DNA from: JASHVB01 sp035535035
GTDB lineage: Bacteria > Pseudomonadota > Alphaproteobacteria > Acetobacterales > Acetobacteraceae
DNA: 64,000 bases
Reading direction: 5' to 3'
Assembly: GCA_035535035.1 (NCBI GenBank)
Contig: DATLQW010000224.1
Span: forward strand, 9,917 to 73,916
The notes under the pieces were generated by a model. The model worked only from the letters and a program-made list of their open reading frames with translations. It ran no database searches and was not told the origin of the DNA. Shown piece by piece: positions 7,954 to 16,626 of the stretch. A program made the position numbers and the translations under genes. Numbering within the stretch: the stretch's first letter is position 1; each line of letters begins with the position of its first letter.

Positions 7954-8912
7954 GGAGTTTCAAAGAGCCTGTTGCGCCGAAGGCGGGAGAGGCAAGCAGG
8001 GTTGCGGTCCTGTATGGCGGCATCTCCGCCGAGCGTGACGTGAGCCTTTCCACGGGCATGCAGGTGATCGCCGCGTTGCACGACGCCGGCTTCGACGTGA
8101 CCCCCATCGAAGTGAATGACGACATCGCCGCCGTCATCGCGGCGCTGCACCCGAAGCCGCATGCGGTGTTCAACGCACTGCATGGACGCCTCGGCGAGGA
8201 CGGTGCGATCCAGGGCGTGCTCGACTGGCTCGGGATTCCTTACACGCATTCCGGCGTGCGCGCCTCGGCACTCGCGATGGACAAGGCCGCGGCGAAGGCG
8301 GTGTTCGTCGCCAACGGGCTGCCGGTGGCGCGCGGGCGCGTCGTCACGCTGGACGAGCTGGAAGCCGCCGACCCGATCCCGCTGCCCTATGTCGTGAAGC
8401 CGGTGAACGAGGGTTCGTCGGTCGGCGTCGAGATCATCCGCGCGGGCGACAACCGCCGCGCCGAAGTGGCGCGCGGATGGCGCTTCGGCGCGGTCGCGAT
8501 GGTGGAGGAATACATCGCCGGACGGGAACTCACGGTTGGCGTGATGGGCGACCGCGCGCTGGGCGTGACGGAAATCATCGCCGAGGCGGGCGTGTTCTAC
8601 GACTACGAATCGAAATACGCCGATGGCGGCTCGCGCCACATCATCCCGGCCGCGGTGCATCCGGACATCTATGAGCGCGCCCTGGAGGTGGCATCGGCGG
8701 CGCACCGCGCGCTGGGCTGCCGCGGCGCGTCGCGGTGCGACTTCCGCTACGACGACACGGACGGCGAACCCGGGCGACTCGTGCTGCTGGAGATCAACAC
8801 GCAGCCGGGGCTCACGCCGACATCGCTGCTGCCGGAGCAGGCGGCGCATGTGGGGATAAATTTCCCGCGGCTCTGCGCCTGGATGGTGGAGAACGCCGCA
8901 TGCCGCGTGTGA
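7950..8912 (+). CDS. ddl: Ddl, D-alanine--D-alanine ligase
   Basis: ATP-grasp ligase of 320 residues making D-Ala-D-Ala for MurF. Motifs are YGGISAERDVSLSTG, HGRLGEDGAIQGVLDWL, SALAMDKAAAK, VKPVNEGSSVGV at the ATP-binding lid and LLEINTQPGLTPTSL at the metal and substrate site. The first 16 residues before VAVLYGG are a variable leader. They include PKAGE encoded by a 15-base block (7975-7989) identical to one near the murG core start (4382-4396). Start overlaps murB by ATGA and the 3' end overlaps ftsQ by 13 bases. Confidence 0.97.
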   Translation: MRSFKEPVAPKAGEASRVAVLYGGISAERDVSLSTGMQVIAALHDAGFDVTPIEVNDDIAAVIAALHPKPHAVFNALHGRLGEDGAIQGVLDWLGIPYTHSGVRASALAMDKAAAKAVFVANGLPVARGRVVTLDELEAADPIPLPYVVKPVNEGSSVGVEIIRAGDNRRAEVARGWRFGAVAMVEEYIAGRELTVGVMGDRALGVTEIIAEAGVFYDYESKYADGGSRHIIPAAVHPDIYERALEVASAAHRALGCRGASRCDFRYDDTDGEPGRLVLLEINTQPGLTPTSLLPEQAAHVGINFPRLCAWMVENAACRV

Positions 8913-9757
8913 ACCGCTCGCCGCGCAATTCGGTCAACGACCGGCCGGCCCAGTGGAGACTTCTGGTGCGGCGGCAGAAGCGGCTGCTGCGGCCGGCGGC
9001 CTGGATCGCGCTCGCTGCCATGCTGGTGCTGGTATTTGCCGGCCTGCTGCGTTCCGCGGCGCCCGGCGGCTCGCTGGAGACGATGCGGGAGCGCATCGGC
9101 AGCATCAGCGCCTTTGCCGGATTGCGGGTGCGGCACATCGAGATCGAAGGCCGCGCCAACACGCCGGAGCCATTGCTGCGCGCCGCGCTCGGCGTGAACC
9201 CGGGCGATCCGATTCTTGGTTTCTCGCTGGAGCGCGCGCGCGCGCGGATCGAGTCGCTGTCCTGGATCAAGCATGCCACCGTCGAGCGGCGCCTGCCGGA
9301 CACGGTCGTGGTGAGCATCCAGGAGCGCCGGCCCTTCGCGATCTGGCAGAACAACGGGAAGTTCGTGCTGATCGACCGCACCGGCCAGATCGTGGCGCAC
9401 CAGAACGTGGCGAATTTCCGCAAGCTGCCACTGGTGGTCGGCCCGGGCGCCCCGCAATCCGCCGCGGCATTGATCGACGCGCTGACGGCACGGCCGAGCT
9501 TGCAACAGCATGTCCTTGCCGCGGTTCGAGTCGGCGATCGGCGGTGGAACCTGCGGTTGGCAAATGGTGCCGACGTGATGCTGCCGGAAGGTCACGAGAT
9601 CGCCGCGCTCGACCGGCTGATGCAGTTGCAGCAGGGGCACGATCTGCTGGATCGGCCGCTGGCGGCGATCGACATGCGGCTGCCGGACCGGCTGGTGCTG
9701 CGCGCGCGCCCGTCCGATACGGCGGCGCAACCGCCGAATCCCAGGAAGCCGACATGA
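8900..9757 (+). CDS. ftsQ: FtsQ, divisome POTRA-domain protein
   Basis: Bitopic inner-membrane divisome protein of 285 residues. A basic cytoplasmic N-terminus (RRQKRLLRPA) precedes one membrane segment (WIALAAMLVLVFAGLL, about residues 34-50). A periplasmic POTRA domain follows (VRHIEIEGRANTPE, ALGVNPGDPI, SWIKHATVERRLPDTV), then the beta domain (PFAIWQ, LIDRTGQIV). The ATG at 8900 is chosen because the protein then begins with a plausible cytoplasmic tail. Earlier starts lie inside ddl. The stop overlaps the ATG of a 6-codon ORF. Confidence 0.93.
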   Translation: MPRVNRSPRNSVNDRPAQWRLLVRRQKRLLRPAAWIALAAMLVLVFAGLLRSAAPGGSLETMRERIGSISAFAGLRVRHIEIEGRANTPEPLLRAALGVNPGDPILGFSLERARARIESLSWIKHATVERRLPDTVVVSIQERRPFAIWQNNGKFVLIDRTGQIVAHQNVANFRKLPLVVGPGAPQSAAALIDALTARPSLQQHVLAAVRVGDRRWNLRLANGADVMLPEGHEIAALDRLMQLQQGHDLLDRPLAAIDMRLPDRLVLRARPSDTAAQPPNPRKPT

Positions 9758-9774
9758 CGGAGCAACAGCAATGA
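9754..9774 (+). CDS. 6-residue bridging ORF after ftsQ
   Basis: ATG overlaps the ftsQ stop (ATGA) and the frame MTEQQQ closes with a TGA that overlaps the next ATG at 9771. It is too short for a functional call. It is listed because it is one link of an unbroken start/stop overlap chain from ftsQ to ftsA. It might be the relic of an earlier ftsA start region split by the repeat. Confidence 0.3.
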   Translation: MTEQQQ

Positions 9775-9899
9775 ACCGCACGTCGCACAGTTCGTCCGGG
9801 GCGGGCATGCGAAATGCTCCCCCTCCCCCCAACCCCCTCCCTCAAGGGGAGGGGGAGACTCTTGCGGCTTTCACCGGTTGCCGGGGAGTCTCGCGATGA
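9771..9899 (+). CDS. 42-residue bridging ORF carrying the repeat, ftsQ-ftsA
   Basis: ATG overlaps the stop of the preceding 6-codon frame and TGA overlaps the ftsA ATG at 9896. The frame reads through the whole palindromic repeat as PPPPNPLPQGEGE, the same frame used inside murD. The remaining sequence (MNRTSHSSSGAG, then TLAAFTGCRGVSR) resembles no family I know. Translation is inferred from the exact overlaps. The alternative is an untranslated spacer with ftsA using its own ribosome-binding site at 9883-9888. Confidence 0.4.
   Translation: MNRTSHSSSGAGMRNAPPPPNPLPQGEGETLAAFTGCRGVSR
9817..9857 (+). repeat. Dispersed palindromic repeat, copy 3 (ftsQ-ftsA)
   Basis: Full-length copy starting CTCCCCCTCCCCCC and ending AAGGGGAGGGGGAG. 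It matches murD copy 1 over all but its 5' end. It is in the same orientation as the dcw genes. Confidence 0.9.
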
Positions 9900-11197
9900 A
9901 CGATATGTCGCAGCGGGTGCTGCCACCGCCGATGACCGGTCCGCAAGACCAGGATCGGCCGCGGCATCATCGCGCCGGGCCGTTTGGTGTGCTGGATATC
10001 GGCACGACAAAGATCGCGTGCCTGATCGGCCGCACCGAAAGCGACGGCACGTTGCGCGTGCTGGGGTTCGGCTGGCATCGCGGCCGTGGCGTGCGCGCCG
10101 GCGGCATCGTCGATCTGGAACAGGCGGAGAAGTCGATTCGTGCCTGCGTCGGCCAGGCCGAGGACATGGCCGACACAAGGCTGCGCTCGGTGACGGTAAA
10201 CCTGTCGTGCGGTCAGCCGGAGTCACAATTGTTCAACGTGCAGTGGCCGGTCAACGGCCGCGCGGTCGAAGAGCATGACATTCGCCGGGTGGTGGCGGAG
10301 GGCCGCGCGCGGGCCCGGGCGGAGGGGCGGGACGTGATCCACGCGCTGCCGCTGACGTTCTCGACGGACGAGATGGAGGGCGTGGCCGATCCGCGCGGCC
10401 TGTTCTGCACCACGCTAACGGCGAAGCTGCACATCATCGACTCGGCCGCCACCGCGCTGCGTTCGCTGGGTGCCTGCATCGCGCGCTGCGACCTCGACAT
10501 CGCCGAGGTCGTGTCGGCACCGATGGTCGCCGGCCTGGCGACGCTGGTGGCCGACGAACAGGAACTGGGCACCACGGTGATCGATATGGGCGGCGGCACC
10601 ACGGGCATGGCGGTGTTCGCCGACCGGCAATTGCTGCACACCGCGCAACTGCCGATCGGCGGGTTCCATGTCACCAAGGACCTCGCGGCGGGCCTTTCCA
10701 CGTCGCTCAATCATGCCGAGCGGCTGAAGACCGTGTACGGCAACGTGCAGTCCTCGCCTGACGACGATCGCGAGCTGGTGCCGGTGCACCTGGTCGGCGA
10801 GGAGGAACACCAGATCGCCAAGGTGCCGCGCAGCATGGTGGTGAACATCATCCGGCCACGGCTGGAAGAAACCTTCGAATACGTGAAGGAGCGGCTGGAC
10901 AGTACCGGCCTGACGCGCGCGGCCGGCAATCGCGTGGTGCTGACCGGCGGAGCCTGCCAGCTCGCCGGCGTGCGCGAGATGGCGGCGCGGATGCTGTCGC
11001 GCCACGTGCGCCTTGGCCGGCCGCACGCGATGCGCGGCCTGCCCGATTCGGCTTCCGGTCCGGCATTCGCGACGGCCGCCGGCCTGCTGCACTGGGCGGC
11101 GGGCGAGGGCCGCACGCTGCACGATGTCGATCTGGAGGTAGCACAACCCTCCGGCCTTTTCCGCCGCATCGTCAATTTTCTACGGGAGCGCGTGTGA
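9896..11197 (+). CDS. ftsA: FtsA, actin-like divisome protein
   Basis: Actin-fold ATPase that tethers FtsZ to the membrane. It has 433 residues from the ATG at 9896, preceded by GGGGAG at good spacing. Motifs are FGVLDIGTTKIACLIGR (phosphate 1), the SHS2/1C subdomain region after it, TTVIDMGGGTTGMAVF (phosphate 2) and VVLTGGACQLAGVRE (adenosine). The C-terminal tail GLFRRIVNFLRERV fits the amphipathic membrane-targeting helix. The stop overlaps an ATG opening a 25-codon frame toward ftsZ. Confidence 0.97.
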   Translation: MNDMSQRVLPPPMTGPQDQDRPRHHRAGPFGVLDIGTTKIACLIGRTESDGTLRVLGFGWHRGRGVRAGGIVDLEQAEKSIRACVGQAEDMADTRLRSVTVNLSCGQPESQLFNVQWPVNGRAVEEHDIRRVVAEGRARARAEGRDVIHALPLTFSTDEMEGVADPRGLFCTTLTAKLHIIDSAATALRSLGACIARCDLDIAEVVSAPMVAGLATLVADEQELGTTVIDMGGGTTGMAVFADRQLLHTAQLPIGGFHVTKDLAAGLSTSLNHAERLKTVYGNVQSSPDDDRELVPVHLVGEEEHQIAKVPRSMVVNIIRPRLEETFEYVKERLDSTGLTRAAGNRVVLTGGACQLAGVREMAARMLSRHVRLGRPHAMRGLPDSASGPAFATAAGLLHWAAGEGRTLHDVDLEVAQPSGLFRRIVNFLRERV

Positions 11198-11274
11198 TGC
11201 CTCGCGAATCGATCGACTTCCTGCTTAACAGACAGTTCACCGACCCGAGTCGCGTGGGGGAGAAGTCCGCATGA
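11197..11274 (+). CDS. 25-residue bridging ORF between ftsA and ftsZ
   Basis: ATG overlaps the ftsA stop (TGATG) and the TGA overlaps the ftsZ ATG at 11271 (ATGA). The product begins MPRESIDFLLNRQFTD and ends VGEKSA. Unlike the other bridging frames it contains no repeat and looks protein-like, with a possible short helix at its start. It could be a small conserved divisome peptide or purely a translational coupler. I do not recognise it. Confidence 0.5.
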   Translation: MPRESIDFLLNRQFTDPSRVGEKSA

Positions 11275-12809
11275 CACTCAATCTCACAATTCCGCAGCAG
11301 GTTCACACTGACTTCTCGCCCCGCATCACGGTGATCGGCGTCGGCGGCGGCGGGACCAATGCCGTGGACAACATGATCGCGGCAAACCTGCAGGGCGTGG
11401 AGTTCGTTGTCGCGAACACCGACGCGCAGCAGTTGATGCACAGCCGCGCCGACCGGCGCATCCAGCTCGGGCCGCATATCACTCAGGGCCTTGGGGCGGG
11501 GGCGAAGCCGGAGATCGGCAAGGCGGCGGCGGAAGAAGCGGCCGACGAGCTGTATCGGCACCTCGATGGCGCGCACATGGTGTTCATCACCGCCGGCATG
11601 GGCGGCGGCACCGGGACCGGCGCCGCACCCGTGATCGCGCGCATGGCTCGCGAGCGGAACATCCTCACCGTCGGCGTGGTAACCAAGCCGTTCGGGTTCG
11701 AGGGCGTGCGACGGGCGCGCTGCGCCGACCAGGGAATCGAAGAGCTCCAGCAATACGTGGATACCCTGATCGTCATCCCTAACCAGAACCTGTTCCGCAT
11801 GGCCAATGAACGCACCACCTGGAAGGATGCGTTCAAGATGGCCGACCAGGTACTGTACATGGGCGTGCGCGGCGTCACCGATCTGATGATGGCGCCCGGT
11901 CTGGTCAACCTCGACTTCGCCGACATCCGCACGGTGATGGCGGAAATGGGCAAGGCGATGATGGGCACCGGCGAGGCGGAGGGCGAGAACCGCGCGATCC
12001 GCGCGTCCGAGGCGGCGATCAGCAATCCGCTGCTGGAAGACACGTCGATGGCGGGCGCGCGCGGGCTGTTGATCAACATCACCGGCGGCGAGGACCTGAC
12101 GCTGTTCGAAGTGGACCAGGCGGCGAACCGCATCCGCGAGGAAGTGGACGAAGAGGCGAACATCATCTTCGGCTCGGCGATCGACGAGACGCTGTCGGGG
12201 CGCATCAGGGTTTCGGTTGTTGCCACCGGCATCGACACGCCGATGCCCGCGGAGTCGCGTCCGCGCCTGGTCGCGGTTGGTGGCGGAGCGATGCCGGCGC
12301 CGCAGCCGATCCCCGTACCCGTGCAGGTGGCCGCGATGGCGGCGCAAACCGCGGCGCAGCCCGGACACGTTCCGTTGATGCATGCGACGCCGCTGCGTCA
12401 GCCGGCGGCGCAGATGCGTGCCCAGGTCGAGTCTGTCGCCGATGGCAATGTCGCGCTTGAAACGCAGGTTTCGGTGCAGCCCGGCGCGGTGCCGGTGCCG
12501 CGGGGGGGAACCCCGGCATTCGCTCAAAAGCCCGGCGCCGGATTATTCACCGAAGCGCGGCCGACCGCCGCGCCCGCCGCGGTGATGCAGATGGCGGAAC
12601 CGCCGCGGCCGAGCCTGTTCACCGCTGTCACCGGGGCGTTCCGCCGGCGCCCGGCGCCCCCGACGGCTGTGGAAACGGCGCTGCCGCGGCACGAGCCGGT
12701 GCTGCATAACGAGCAGCGTCCGGAAGCTCCGCGGGCATCGGTGCGTCTGGCCGGTGGTGAGGAGACGACGCTGGAAATTCCGGCTTTCCTGCGCCGCCAG
12801 ACATCGTGA
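11271..12809 (+). CDS. ftsZ: FtsZ, tubulin-like cell division GTPase
   Basis: GTPase forming the Z ring, 512 residues. The GTPase domain spans about residues 15-330 with IGVGGGGTNAVDNMI, the tubulin signature GMGGGTGTGAAPVIA and the T7 loop NLDFADIRTVM. A long disordered Pro/Ala-rich linker follows. The extreme C-terminus LEIPAFLRRQ is the conserved peptide that binds FtsA and other partners. It is the last gene of the dcw run. A GGGGGAG ribosome-binding site lies upstream of the ATG. Confidence 0.98.
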   Translation: MTLNLTIPQQVHTDFSPRITVIGVGGGGTNAVDNMIAANLQGVEFVVANTDAQQLMHSRADRRIQLGPHITQGLGAGAKPEIGKAAAEEAADELYRHLDGAHMVFITAGMGGGTGTGAAPVIARMARERNILTVGVVTKPFGFEGVRRARCADQGIEELQQYVDTLIVIPNQNLFRMANERTTWKDAFKMADQVLYMGVRGVTDLMMAPGLVNLDFADIRTVMAEMGKAMMGTGEAEGENRAIRASEAAISNPLLEDTSMAGARGLLINITGGEDLTLFEVDQAANRIREEVDEEANIIFGSAIDETLSGRIRVSVVATGIDTPMPAESRPRLVAVGGGAMPAPQPIPVPVQVAAMAAQTAAQPGHVPLMHATPLRQPAAQMRAQVESVADGNVALETQVSVQPGAVPVPRGGTPAFAQKPGAGLFTEARPTAAPAAVMQMAEPPRPSLFTAVTGAFRRRPAPPTAVETALPRHEPVLHNEQRPEAPRASVRLAGGEETTLEIPAFLRRQTS

Positions 12810-12861
12810 TGCGCGGCGCGGCGGGGTAGGCGGCGCGCTGCCGGGCCGCTATGCCGGCGGC

Positions 12862-13668
12862 ATGCAGCGTGTCGTTTTTTCGGCCGATGATTTCGGATTG
12901 TCCGAAGCCGTCAACGAAGCGGTCGAACGCGCGTTTCGCGATGGCGTCCTGAACGCGGCCAGCCTGATGGTGGCCGGTCCCGCGGCGGCCGACGCGGTGC
13001 GCCGCGCGCTTGCGTTGCCGGGGCTGCGCGTCGGGCTGCATCTGGTGGCGATCGAAGGGCGGGCGGTGCTGCCACCGGCGGAAATTCCGGATCTGGTGGA
13101 TGCGTCGGGGTCGTTTCCATCCGATCAGATGCGGCTGGGCGTGAGATATTTCTTCGTCTCGCGGGTGCGGCGCCAACTTGCGGCGGAGATCCGCGCCCAG
13201 TTCGCCGCATTCGCCGCTACCGGGCTGACGCTCGACCACGCCAACGCGCACAAGCACATGCATCTGCACCCGACGGTCGGCCGGCTGATGCTGCGGATCG
13301 GCGCTGGGTTTGGTCTGCGCTCGGTGCGGATTCCGGCCGAGCCGCCGGCGGTGCTTGCGCGTTGCGGCACGCGGGTCGGGTTGGGAGCCCACGCGTTGTA
13401 TTGCTGGACGCGGCTGCTGCGGCGGCAGGCGCGCACGGCCGGAATGATAACCAACGACTATTGTTTTGGCCTGGCCTGGAGCGGCCACATGACGGCGGAG
13501 CGGGTGCGGCGCCTGCTGCGCGCGCTGCCCGACGGAGTCAGTGAGATATATTTCCATCCGGCGGTGATGCGCGATGCGGCGCTGTGCCGGCTCATGCCGG
13601 ACTATGAGCATGCGGCGGAACTGGCGACGCTGCTGGATCGGTCGATTTCGGGAGGTGCCGCGGATTGA
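12862..13668 (+). CDS. hpnK: HpnK/ChbG-type (YdjC) deacetylase, hopanoid-associated
   Basis: A 268-residue member of the YdjC/ChbG carbohydrate deacetylase fold, closest by eye to hopanoid-biosynthesis-associated HpnK. FSADDFGLSEAVNEAVE carries the metal-binding aspartates, LRVGLHLVAIEG a family His, and LDHANAHKHMHLHPTV the metal-binding His cluster. In hopanoid producers HpnK is linked to side-chain tailoring. That role is inferred, because no other hpn gene is visible here. It lies 52 bases after ftsZ on the same strand and converges with the next gene 14 bases on. Confidence 0.8.
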   Translation: MQRVVFSADDFGLSEAVNEAVERAFRDGVLNAASLMVAGPAAADAVRRALALPGLRVGLHLVAIEGRAVLPPAEIPDLVDASGSFPSDQMRLGVRYFFVSRVRRQLAAEIRAQFAAFAATGLTLDHANAHKHMHLHPTVGRLMLRIGAGFGLRSVRIPAEPPAVLARCGTRVGLGAHALYCWTRLLRRQARTAGMITNDYCFGLAWSGHMTAERVRRLLRALPDGVSEIYFHPAVMRDAALCRLMPDYEHAAELATLLDRSISGGAAD

Positions 13669-13682
13669 ATCCTCCAGCGGCG

Positions 13683-14573
13683 TCAGCGAGGCACCAGGAA
13701 CTCCACCGACACCGGGCAATGGTCCGACAAGCGATCCTTCCAGTCATCGCCGCTCTCGCGATAGGTCAGCACGCGCAACGTCGGCAACTGCATCCAGTCG
13801 CGCGCCGCGCCGCCCGCGATGATGTGGTCGATGAACGCCTCGCCGCCCCAGCATGGGCTGGAGCGTCCCTGGGTGGCGCGGACCAGCGGCGCGGTGCGGG
13901 CCAATGCGGCCCAGAGTTGATCCCGGCCGTCCATGTGGCGGTTGAAGTCGCCCAGCACGATGAATGGCACGCCTTCCTGCTGCCGCGCCGCGATCCATGC
14001 CCGCAGGGGGCGAATCTGCGCCCGCAACTCGGTGCAGGAGTGAGTCCTGGTACGGGTCAGCGACGCGTTGTTGCAGCCGGTTTTCAGATGCACCGCCAGC
14101 ATGCGCAGCGGGCCCGCGGGCAGGTGAAGGGTGATGTCGGCGCCACTGCGCAGCCATCTGCCCGGACCGAGATCCAGCGCGGTCACGTCGGGGTTGACAT
14201 CGTAGTCCAGGCCGCGGCGCACGACGATGCCGACGCGCTGCACTACGTGGTCGTGCGTCATGTAGATCGAATAGCGGTCAGGCGGGAACAGCCGGGCGGC
14301 GACGTCGCGACCGTCCACTTCCTGGATGGCGATCACGTCCGCATCAAGCTGCTTGGCGTAATGCCGCAGCCGGTCGAAATCCGCCGGCCCGCGCACGTGC
14401 ACGTCCGCCGGCAGCGACGGATCGCCGGCGGGGCGCTGGGTCAACCAGTTCAGGTTCCAGGTGGCGACTTTCAGCTCGGCGGCGAAGGCGACCACAGGCA
14501 GCAGCAGGCATGCAGCGACCGCGAAGGCCAGGGTCGCGGCTTTCCATGATGGCGTGACCGAGTTTGGTTGCAT
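13683..14573 (-). CDS. Secreted endonuclease/exonuclease/phosphatase-fold protein
   Basis: A 296-residue EEP-superfamily hydrolase (DNase I-like fold). A signal peptide (residues 1-31, hydrophobic LAFAVAACLLLPVVAFA with an Ala-X-Ala-like cleavage site) suggests export. Catalytic motifs are present in order: KVATWNLNW, DVIAIQEVDG with the metal-binding Glu, VHLKTGC, VLGDFNRHMDG, FIDHII and LSDHCPVSVEF. The substrate could be nucleic acid, a phospholipid headgroup or a phosphoester and cannot be set. The start is chosen at the Met before the signal sequence. Confidence 0.8.
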   Translation of the reverse strand: MQPNSVTPSWKAATLAFAVAACLLLPVVAFAAELKVATWNLNWLTQRPAGDPSLPADVHVRGPADFDRLRHYAKQLDADVIAIQEVDGRDVAARLFPPDRYSIYMTHDHVVQRVGIVVRRGLDYDVNPDVTALDLGPGRWLRSGADITLHLPAGPLRMLAVHLKTGCNNASLTRTRTHSCTELRAQIRPLRAWIAARQQEGVPFIVLGDFNRHMDGRDQLWAALARTAPLVRATQGRSSPCWGGEAFIDHIIAGGAARDWMQLPTLRVLTYRESGDDWKDRLSDHCPVSVEFLVPR

Positions 14574-14619
14574 CGAGCGGTATGATGCACGACTCCCGGC
14601 TGCAGACCAACAGCGGCGT

Positions 14620-16500
14620 TCAGGATAGCTGTGGGAATGCCGGTGGCTGTGGTGCGGCCGGGGCCTCCGATCCAAGCACGACATCGGCGCAAGCATCCAC
14701 CGCTTCCCGCAGCGAGGTAATGTAATGGTCGGCCCCGATCGCGACGCGCACCCGCTCGTCGCGCAGCGCCGGCGCGCCGGCCGGCCAAATCCCGACCAGC
14801 ATCGGCAGCGCCGGCAGAACCCGGCGCAGCCGGCGCAGCAGGTAGCGAACATGCGAGATGCCGCCTTCCAGATCCAGATAGCACAGGCACAGCATCGGCA
14901 CGCCGCGGGCCTGCAAGGCCGCCAGCTCCGAGCGCGAAACCGCATGATGCGGCACGGCCTGAGCGGGGATCCCGCGCTCGCCGAGAAGCTGGGCGAGCAT
15001 GCGTGCCGCCGCCTCGTCCATTGGTCCGCGGCCGGCGACGCACAGCACCGTGCCACGATCGGCTGGCGACCCTTCGGCGGACGCTGCGTCCGGCCTGGCC
15101 TCGTCCACCAGGTCCTCGATCAGCGCGTATGCGGATTCCAGCACGCGTTCCACCTGGTCGGGGCCCAGCGCGCCACGTGCCGCATCGATCGTTGCGCGCC
15201 GCAATCCCGGCACCGCCACCTGATCGTAATACCCCGCCAGCGACTCATCCTTCAAAAACAGTTCCGCCTGCTCTCGAGCCTCGTCCGGGTCGCCGGCCAG
15301 CATGCGTTGATAGAAGCTTTCATCCGGTTGCAGTGGCGGCCGGTCGCCCAGCAGGATATCGAGGAATTGCAGGCGCTCGACATGCCGCCCGAGAACCATG
15401 AAGCAGAGCGTCAGTGGGGTTGACAGGATCAGGCCGATCGGTCCCCACAGCCAGGTCCAGAAGATTGCCGCCACCACCACGGCGAACGGTGACAGGCCGG
15501 TGGAGCGGCCATACACCAAAGGCTCGACCACCTGTCCCATGATGGCTTCCAGCCCGGCGAACAGGGCGACGGTCCACAGCGCGGTCGCCCAACCGGTTGA
15601 CGTTGCAGCGGCCAGCAGAATTGGCAGAACGGCGGCGAGCGGCGCACCGAGATAGGGCAGGAAGCGCAGCAACGTCGCAATGATGCCCCAGAGCAGCGGC
15701 GAGGGCAGGCCGATGACGTAGAGCGCGGTGCCGATGATGGCGCCGAATGACACATTGATCGCGAGCTGCGCGAGGAAGTAGCGCGACAACCGATGGGCGG
15801 TTTCGTCCATCGCGACCGTGGTGCGGTGCAGGTCGGCGGCGCCGAACAGGCGGATGATGCGGTTGCGCAGATCCTCGCGCTGCGACAGGATAAAGGTCGA
15901 GACCACGAACACTATCGCCAGCGCCGCGAGCGGATTGACCAGCGGCGTGACGATCCGTTCGGCAAGCTGCATCGCGTTGCTGGGGGGCTGGTGCACCTCG
16001 ACCGGAATTGGCTTCGGTTGGGAATTGCCTGGATTCCGTGCGGGGGTTCCGCCGGTGGCGGGTTGCCGCGTATGGCGGGGCAGCAACTGGTGGCCGATGT
16101 CGCGCATGATCGCGGCGAAGCGGGACGACACGAAGGACTGCACGGTTCCTATCTTCGATTCGATTGTGGTGGCGTAGCGTGGCACCTGCCCGGCGAGGTC
16201 GGCGACCTGGCTGCCGATCAAGCCGCCGACTGCCACAACGACTCCCAACGCCAGGGCGACGGCGAGCAAGGCGGCGAGGAAGTTGGGCACCCGGATGCGG
16301 TGCAGCACTTCCACCAGCGGTGCGAGCAGGAAGGACAGCAACACCGCGAGCGTGATCGGTATCAGCACGCTGCGGCCGAAATAGAGGCCGGCGATGACGA
16401 CGACACTGGTCGCCAGCGTCAGGACGCCGTGCATGCTTGGGGTTTGCGCGGCTGGAATCGGCGCGGGGTGTCGATCCAGGGGTAGGCGTGGTTCAGGCAT
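14620..16500 (-). CDS. AI-2E family (PerM-like) membrane transporter with C-terminal extension
   Basis: A 626-residue polytopic membrane protein. Residues about 20-375 have the layout of the AI-2E/PerM exporter family: paired N-terminal helices, a soluble segment, then a helical bundle including FLPYLGAPLAAVLPI, QVVEPLVYGRSTGLSPFAVVVA and GPIGLILSTPLTLCFMVLGRH. About 240 residues of soluble C-terminal domain follow. This includes a region with TVLCVAGRGPMDEAAARMLAQLLGERG that looks like a small alpha/beta domain. Substrate unknown. The family name reflects only some members. Confidence 0.8.
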   Translation of the reverse strand: MPEPRLPLDRHPAPIPAAQTPSMHGVLTLATSVVVIAGLYFGRSVLIPITLAVLLSFLLAPLVEVLHRIRVPNFLAALLAVALALGVVVAVGGLIGSQVADLAGQVPRYATTIESKIGTVQSFVSSRFAAIMRDIGHQLLPRHTRQPATGGTPARNPGNSQPKPIPVEVHQPPSNAMQLAERIVTPLVNPLAALAIVFVVSTFILSQREDLRNRIIRLFGAADLHRTTVAMDETAHRLSRYFLAQLAINVSFGAIIGTALYVIGLPSPLLWGIIATLLRFLPYLGAPLAAVLPILLAAATSTGWATALWTVALFAGLEAIMGQVVEPLVYGRSTGLSPFAVVVAAIFWTWLWGPIGLILSTPLTLCFMVLGRHVERLQFLDILLGDRPPLQPDESFYQRMLAGDPDEAREQAELFLKDESLAGYYDQVAVPGLRRATIDAARGALGPDQVERVLESAYALIEDLVDEARPDAASAEGSPADRGTVLCVAGRGPMDEAAARMLAQLLGERGIPAQAVPHHAVSRSELAALQARGVPMLCLCYLDLEGGISHVRYLLRRLRRVLPALPMLVGIWPAGAPALRDERVRVAIGADHYITSLREAVDACADVVLGSEAPAAPQPPAFPQLS

Positions 16501-16626
16501 GGAGGGGATCTTCGGTCATGGGAAGCCCGGGGTAGCGGGCGAGATGGGCCGGAGTGTGTTTCGCGCTGTCAACAGCGCGCGATCTGGGTCAGGCGGATGG
16601 CGGGGCGAAGTGCTGACGGCGACGCG
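16501..16626. other. Intergenic region with a short perfect hairpin
   Basis: Between the AI-2E gene and the upstream nuclease/ATPase gene lies GCGCTGTCAACAGCGC (16563-16578), a 7-bp perfect hairpin. On the minus strand it contains TTGACA, a possible -35 element for the AI-2E gene. No convincing -10 is visible. Confidence 0.35.
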
